Below are positions 24,135-26,069 of a stretch of 26,069 nt of DNA, piece by piece (position 1 is the first letter of the stretch; every line of letters starts with the position of its first letter). The notes beneath the pieces are model-generated. The model was not told the origin of the DNA. It did not search any database and was given only the letters and a program-made list of their open reading frames with translations. Origin of the DNA: Eubacterium sp. CAG:251 (lineage in GTDB: Bacteria > Bacillota > Clostridia > Oscillospirales > Acutalibacteraceae); the NCBI GenBank assembly GCA_000436835.1, contig FR889157.1, forward strand, positions 1 through 26,069. The letters are read 5' to 3'. The position numbers and the translations under genes are program-made.

Positions 24135-24626
24135 ATGGAAAATGAAAGCAAAAAATCACGAAAGAAAAACAGATTAAAAGATTTTGATTATTCGTCAAAT
24201 GCATCATATTTTTTAACGATTTGTTCCGACAGACGAAAAGAAATTTTTTCAAAAATTGTATATAATGAGACCGTAGGGGCGAACATTGTTCGCCCGTCAG
24301 CAATCGGTAAAATAATTGAAAACGATATTTTGAAAATTGAAAATATTTACCCGTGTGTGTTTGTTGACAGCTATGTAATTATGCCGAATCATATACATTT
24401 GATTTTGACGATTGATACCATCAGGCGACCAATGGTCGCCCCTACGATTGCAATGGTAATAAAGCAATTTAAAGGTGCAGTTTCAAAAGAAACAGGAACG
24501 ACTGTTTGGCAAAAAGGATTTTATGACCATATTATTCGTGATGATGAGGATTACAACACAAAGGCACAATACATTGACACAAACCCATTAACGTGGGAGC
24601 GTGACGAATTATATACTGAAAGGTGA
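24135..24626 (+). CDS. REP-associated tyrosine transposase (RAYT, Y1 family)
   Basis: 163 residues from an ATG at 24135; the longer frame upstream runs through palindromic non-coding DNA. The metal-binding HxH is H86/H88 in VIMPNHIHLIL. The C-terminal part WQKGFYDHIIRDDEDYNTKAQYIDTNP contains the candidate catalytic tyrosines Y140 and Y146 and the conserved YI..NP motif. Such single-domain Y1 enzymes act on short palindromic repeats in DNA and are usually not true insertion sequences. Two related palindromes lie inside this coding sequence in opposite orientation. The gene ends 7 bases before the start of the alcohol dehydrogenase gene, whose ribosome binding site overlaps its end. I see no flanking terminal repeats or target duplication. 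Confidence 0.88.
   Translation: MENESKKSRKKNRLKDFDYSSNASYFLTICSDRRKEIFSKIVYNETVGANIVRPSAIGKIIENDILKIENIYPCVFVDSYVIMPNHIHLILTIDTIRRPMVAPTIAMVIKQFKGAVSKETGTTVWQKGFYDHIIRDDEDYNTKAQYIDTNPLTWERDELYTER
24272..24296 (+). repeat. REP-like palindrome inside the RAYT gene, copy 1
   Basis: A 25-base element beginning CGTAGGGGCGA. It contains a perfect palindrome GGGCGAACA-T-TGTTCGCCC and encodes residues 46-54 (around VGANIVRP). Confidence 0.8.
24422..24446 (-). repeat. REP-like palindrome inside the RAYT gene, copy 2, inverted
   Basis: The reverse complement of the copy-1 element with three substitutions, two of which are complementary and keep the stem paired (GGCGACCA-A-TGGTCGCC). It encodes residues 96-104 (IRRPMVAPT). 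Confidence 0.8.
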
Positions 24627-24633
24627 TAACGAT

Positions 24634-25764
24634 ATGGAATGGGAATTTATGCTTCCGGTAAAGCTTGTTTTCGGCAACGGAAAAAGGAAAGAAATTGAAA
24701 AATATATTGACATTCTCGGTGGCAAAAACGGCGTGCTTGTTTGCGGAAAGAGTTTTACAAAAAACGGCGTAGCCGATGAATTTGTAAAAATGAGCGGTGG
24801 AAAAATCAAAAAGATTTTCAGCGACGTTCGGGCAAATCCCACTACTGACAATGTTGATTCTTGCGTTAAAATTATGCGTGAAATTAATGCTGATTTTGCG
24901 ATAGCTCTCGGCGGAGGCTCACCGATGGATTGCTGCAAAGCGGCTTGTGCCATTGCAAAGGGTGACGGCAAAATTCGCTCATATCACAGCGAGGGTAAAG
25001 CGATTAATAAGGACGAAGCAATTCCTATGATTGCGGTTACAACCACGTCGGGAACTGCAAGCGAGGTTACAAATATTTCCGTTTTGACAGACGTTGAAAA
25101 AAATCTTAAAAACCCGATGAATGACCCGGCTATGTATCCTAAAATTGCAATTATCGACCCTGAGCTTACACTTACTGTTCCGCCGCAGGTTACGGCATCA
25201 ACAGGTCTTGACGTTTTGGCACATGCAATTGAAAGCTATTGGGCAACAATTCATCAGCCTATCTGTTCGGCTTGCTCAATTTACAGCGCAAGGCTTGTTT
25301 TTGAGTGGCTTGAAAAAGCATACAACAATCCACTTGATTTAAAGGCACGAGAAAAAATGGCAGAAGCGTCAATAGTTGCCGGCGTTGCATTCAGCCATCC
25401 GAGAACTACCGGATCTCACGCATGCTCCTTCCCTCTTACTAACATTTACGGTTTACCTCACGGCGAGGCTTGCGCATTCACTCTTGATTATTTCTTGAAA
25501 TTCAATGCAGAACATGCAGACGGCGACGGCAGAATTACTGCGCTTGCAAAGGACTGCGGATTTAATGACGCTTTTGAAATGGCAGACGAAATCACGGCGA
25601 TGAAAAAAAGAATGGGTATGAGATGCACATTAAGCGAAATCGGATGTGAAACAGACGAGCAGATTGACGAGCTTACAAAAAAGAGTATGTCGATGCTGAT
25701 GACAAGAAATCCTATAACATTAACGCAAAAAGACATCAAGGAAATGTATATTAAATTGAAATAA
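24634..25764 (+). CDS. Iron-containing alcohol dehydrogenase (Fe-ADH family)
   Basis: 376 residues from an ATG at 24634 with AAAGGTGAT 6 bases upstream; a longer start at 24601 would lie inside the RAYT gene. GGGSPMD (93-99) is the NAD(P)-binding signature. The metal ligands are D193, H197 (GLDVLAHAIESY), H262 and H276 (GLPHGEA), all conserved with normal spacing. Family members reduce aldehydes or ketones to alcohols or the reverse; examples are butanol and 1,3-propanediol dehydrogenases and FucO. The precise substrate cannot be predicted; fermentative aldehyde reduction is most likely. A terminator follows directly, so it is a single-gene unit apart from possible read-through from the RAYT gene. 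Confidence 0.93.
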   Translation: MEWEFMLPVKLVFGNGKRKEIEKYIDILGGKNGVLVCGKSFTKNGVADEFVKMSGGKIKKIFSDVRANPTTDNVDSCVKIMREINADFAIALGGGSPMDCCKAACAIAKGDGKIRSYHSEGKAINKDEAIPMIAVTTTSGTASEVTNISVLTDVEKNLKNPMNDPAMYPKIAIIDPELTLTVPPQVTASTGLDVLAHAIESYWATIHQPICSACSIYSARLVFEWLEKAYNNPLDLKAREKMAEASIVAGVAFSHPRTTGSHACSFPLTNIYGLPHGEACAFTLDYFLKFNAEHADGDGRITALAKDCGFNDAFEMADEITAMKKRMGMRCTLSEIGCETDEQIDELTKKSMSMLMTRNPITLTQKDIKEMYIKLK

Positions 25765-25783
25765 GCTCCAAACAGTTAATAAA

Positions 25784-25819
25784 AATCTCTTCAGTTATAA
25801 ACGGCTGAGGAGATTTTTT
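25784..25819 (+). terminator. Terminator after the alcohol dehydrogenase gene
   Basis: AATCTCTTCAG (25784-25794) pairs with CTGAGGAGATT (25805-25815) over 11 base pairs with one wobble, followed by a T run. Confidence 0.92.
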
Positions 25820-25837
25820 ACATTTTAGTAAAAAAAC

Positions 25838-25917
25838 ATCTTGAAAAATGAATCACAATATGATACTATTCGCTTAACGGCTGAATTAATCGGTCGTTTG
25901 TACCTTGAAAATTGAAT
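25838..25917 (+). repeat. Direct repeat of a boxA-like motif
   Basis: ATCTTGAAAAATGAAT (25838-25853) and ACCTTGAAAATTGAAT (25902-25917) match at 14 of 16 positions. The second copy lies just after the predicted transcription start. It resembles the boxA-type CTTTGAAAA sequences found in rRNA leaders of Firmicutes. Confidence 0.55.
25841..25869 (+). promoter_or_regulatory. Predicted promoter of the right-edge RNA
   Basis: TTGAAA (25841-25846), a 17-base spacer and TACTAT (25864-25869), preceded by TG as an extended -10. No open reading frame with a ribosome binding site follows. Confidence 0.55.
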
Positions 25918-26069
25918 ATAATAATGCGTTTTATGCAAAGCTTTTCTCTATAGCGCCATGTGCCCGCAATGCGGGATAACGAGGATAAAGAGTTATCGAA
26001 AATTCGGCGGATGCTCTTTCGCACCCCTTAGTGCGTGACGAAAGCACAAAAACAGACGGCAACGTCTGA
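25876..26069 (+). ncRNA. Candidate large structured non-coding RNA, 5' part only
   Basis: After the promoter and boxA-like motif comes a run of compact helices: CCCGC/GCGGG (25963-25967, 25971-25975), GATAAC/GTTATC (25975-25980, 25992-25997), the alternative AAAGAG/CTCTTT (25987-25992, 26014-26019), CGCAC/GTGCG (26020-26024, 26031-26035), and CAGACG-GCAA-CGTCTG with a GNRA tetraloop (26053-26068). No coding frame is apparent. Candidates are a ROOL-type large ornate RNA (known from rumen Firmicutes), an rRNA operon leader, or the 5' end of a group II intron (it contains GTGCC). I favour a ROOL-like RNA only weakly. The start is set by the predicted promoter. Confidence 0.4.

Noticed and set aside
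24135..24626. Complete IS200/IS605 insertion sequence
   Set aside because: There is no TnpB, no subterminal hairpins flanking the gene and no recognisable ends. The protein is of the solitary RAYT type.
1..26069. CRISPR array, prophage or toxin-antitoxin module
   Set aside because: No regularly spaced repeats, no phage genes and no small paired toxin-antitoxin frames were seen.

Overview
The window is about 26 kb of a low-GC, gene-dense Gram-positive chromosome. It looks like a spore-forming gut or rumen Clostridium, most likely Ruminococcaceae/Oscillospiraceae. The pointers are strong GGAGG-type ribosome binding sites, a SpoVAD homologue, a split transketolase, a class B sortase with an SPATG substrate, a LytR-CpsA-Psr (LCP) protein and a Y1/RAYT transposase. 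Species identity is inferred; no rRNA is visible.

Region 1 (1-9733, minus strand) is one tightly packed operon read right to left: rfbF, rfbG, rfbH, a YerE-like ThDP enzyme, a GtrA-like flippase, a large polytopic membrane protein, an SDR reductase and a truncated acyltransferase. Several stop and start codons nearly touch or overlap. The first three enzymes make CDP-4-keto-3,6-dideoxyglucose. The ThDP enzyme plus reductase match the logic of CDP-yersiniose A synthesis (YerE/YerF), so the product is probably a branched-chain 3,6-dideoxyhexose. The membrane proteins would move, attach and perhaps acylate it on a surface glycan.

Region 2 (9790-12551, minus) is a YfhO-family membrane glycosylation protein with its own promoter. 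Region 3 (12647-15695, plus) is a surface-anchoring module: a small secreted SPATG protein with a near-consensus promoter, then a class B sortase overlapping an LCP protein whose cytoplasmic part carries 25 histidines in 54 residues. Region 4 (15720-17631, plus) is the split transketolase. Region 5 (17679-19983, minus) is a membrane-bound CapD/PglF-like nucleotide-sugar dehydratase behind a long structured leader that ends in a terminator-like hairpin.

Region 6 (20006-22748, minus) holds spoVAD with a coupled 54-residue membrane protein, then hisF and hisH. Region 7 (22751-22930) is tRNA-Ser(CGA) with promoter and terminator. Region 8 holds a stand-alone E2 acyltransferase catalytic domain (minus), a RAYT gene with two palindromic repeats inside its own coding sequence, and an iron-dependent alcohol dehydrogenase. 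Region 9 (25838-26069) is non-coding: a promoter, a boxA-like repeated motif and a run of hairpins that look like the 5' end of a large structured RNA, cut by the window edge.
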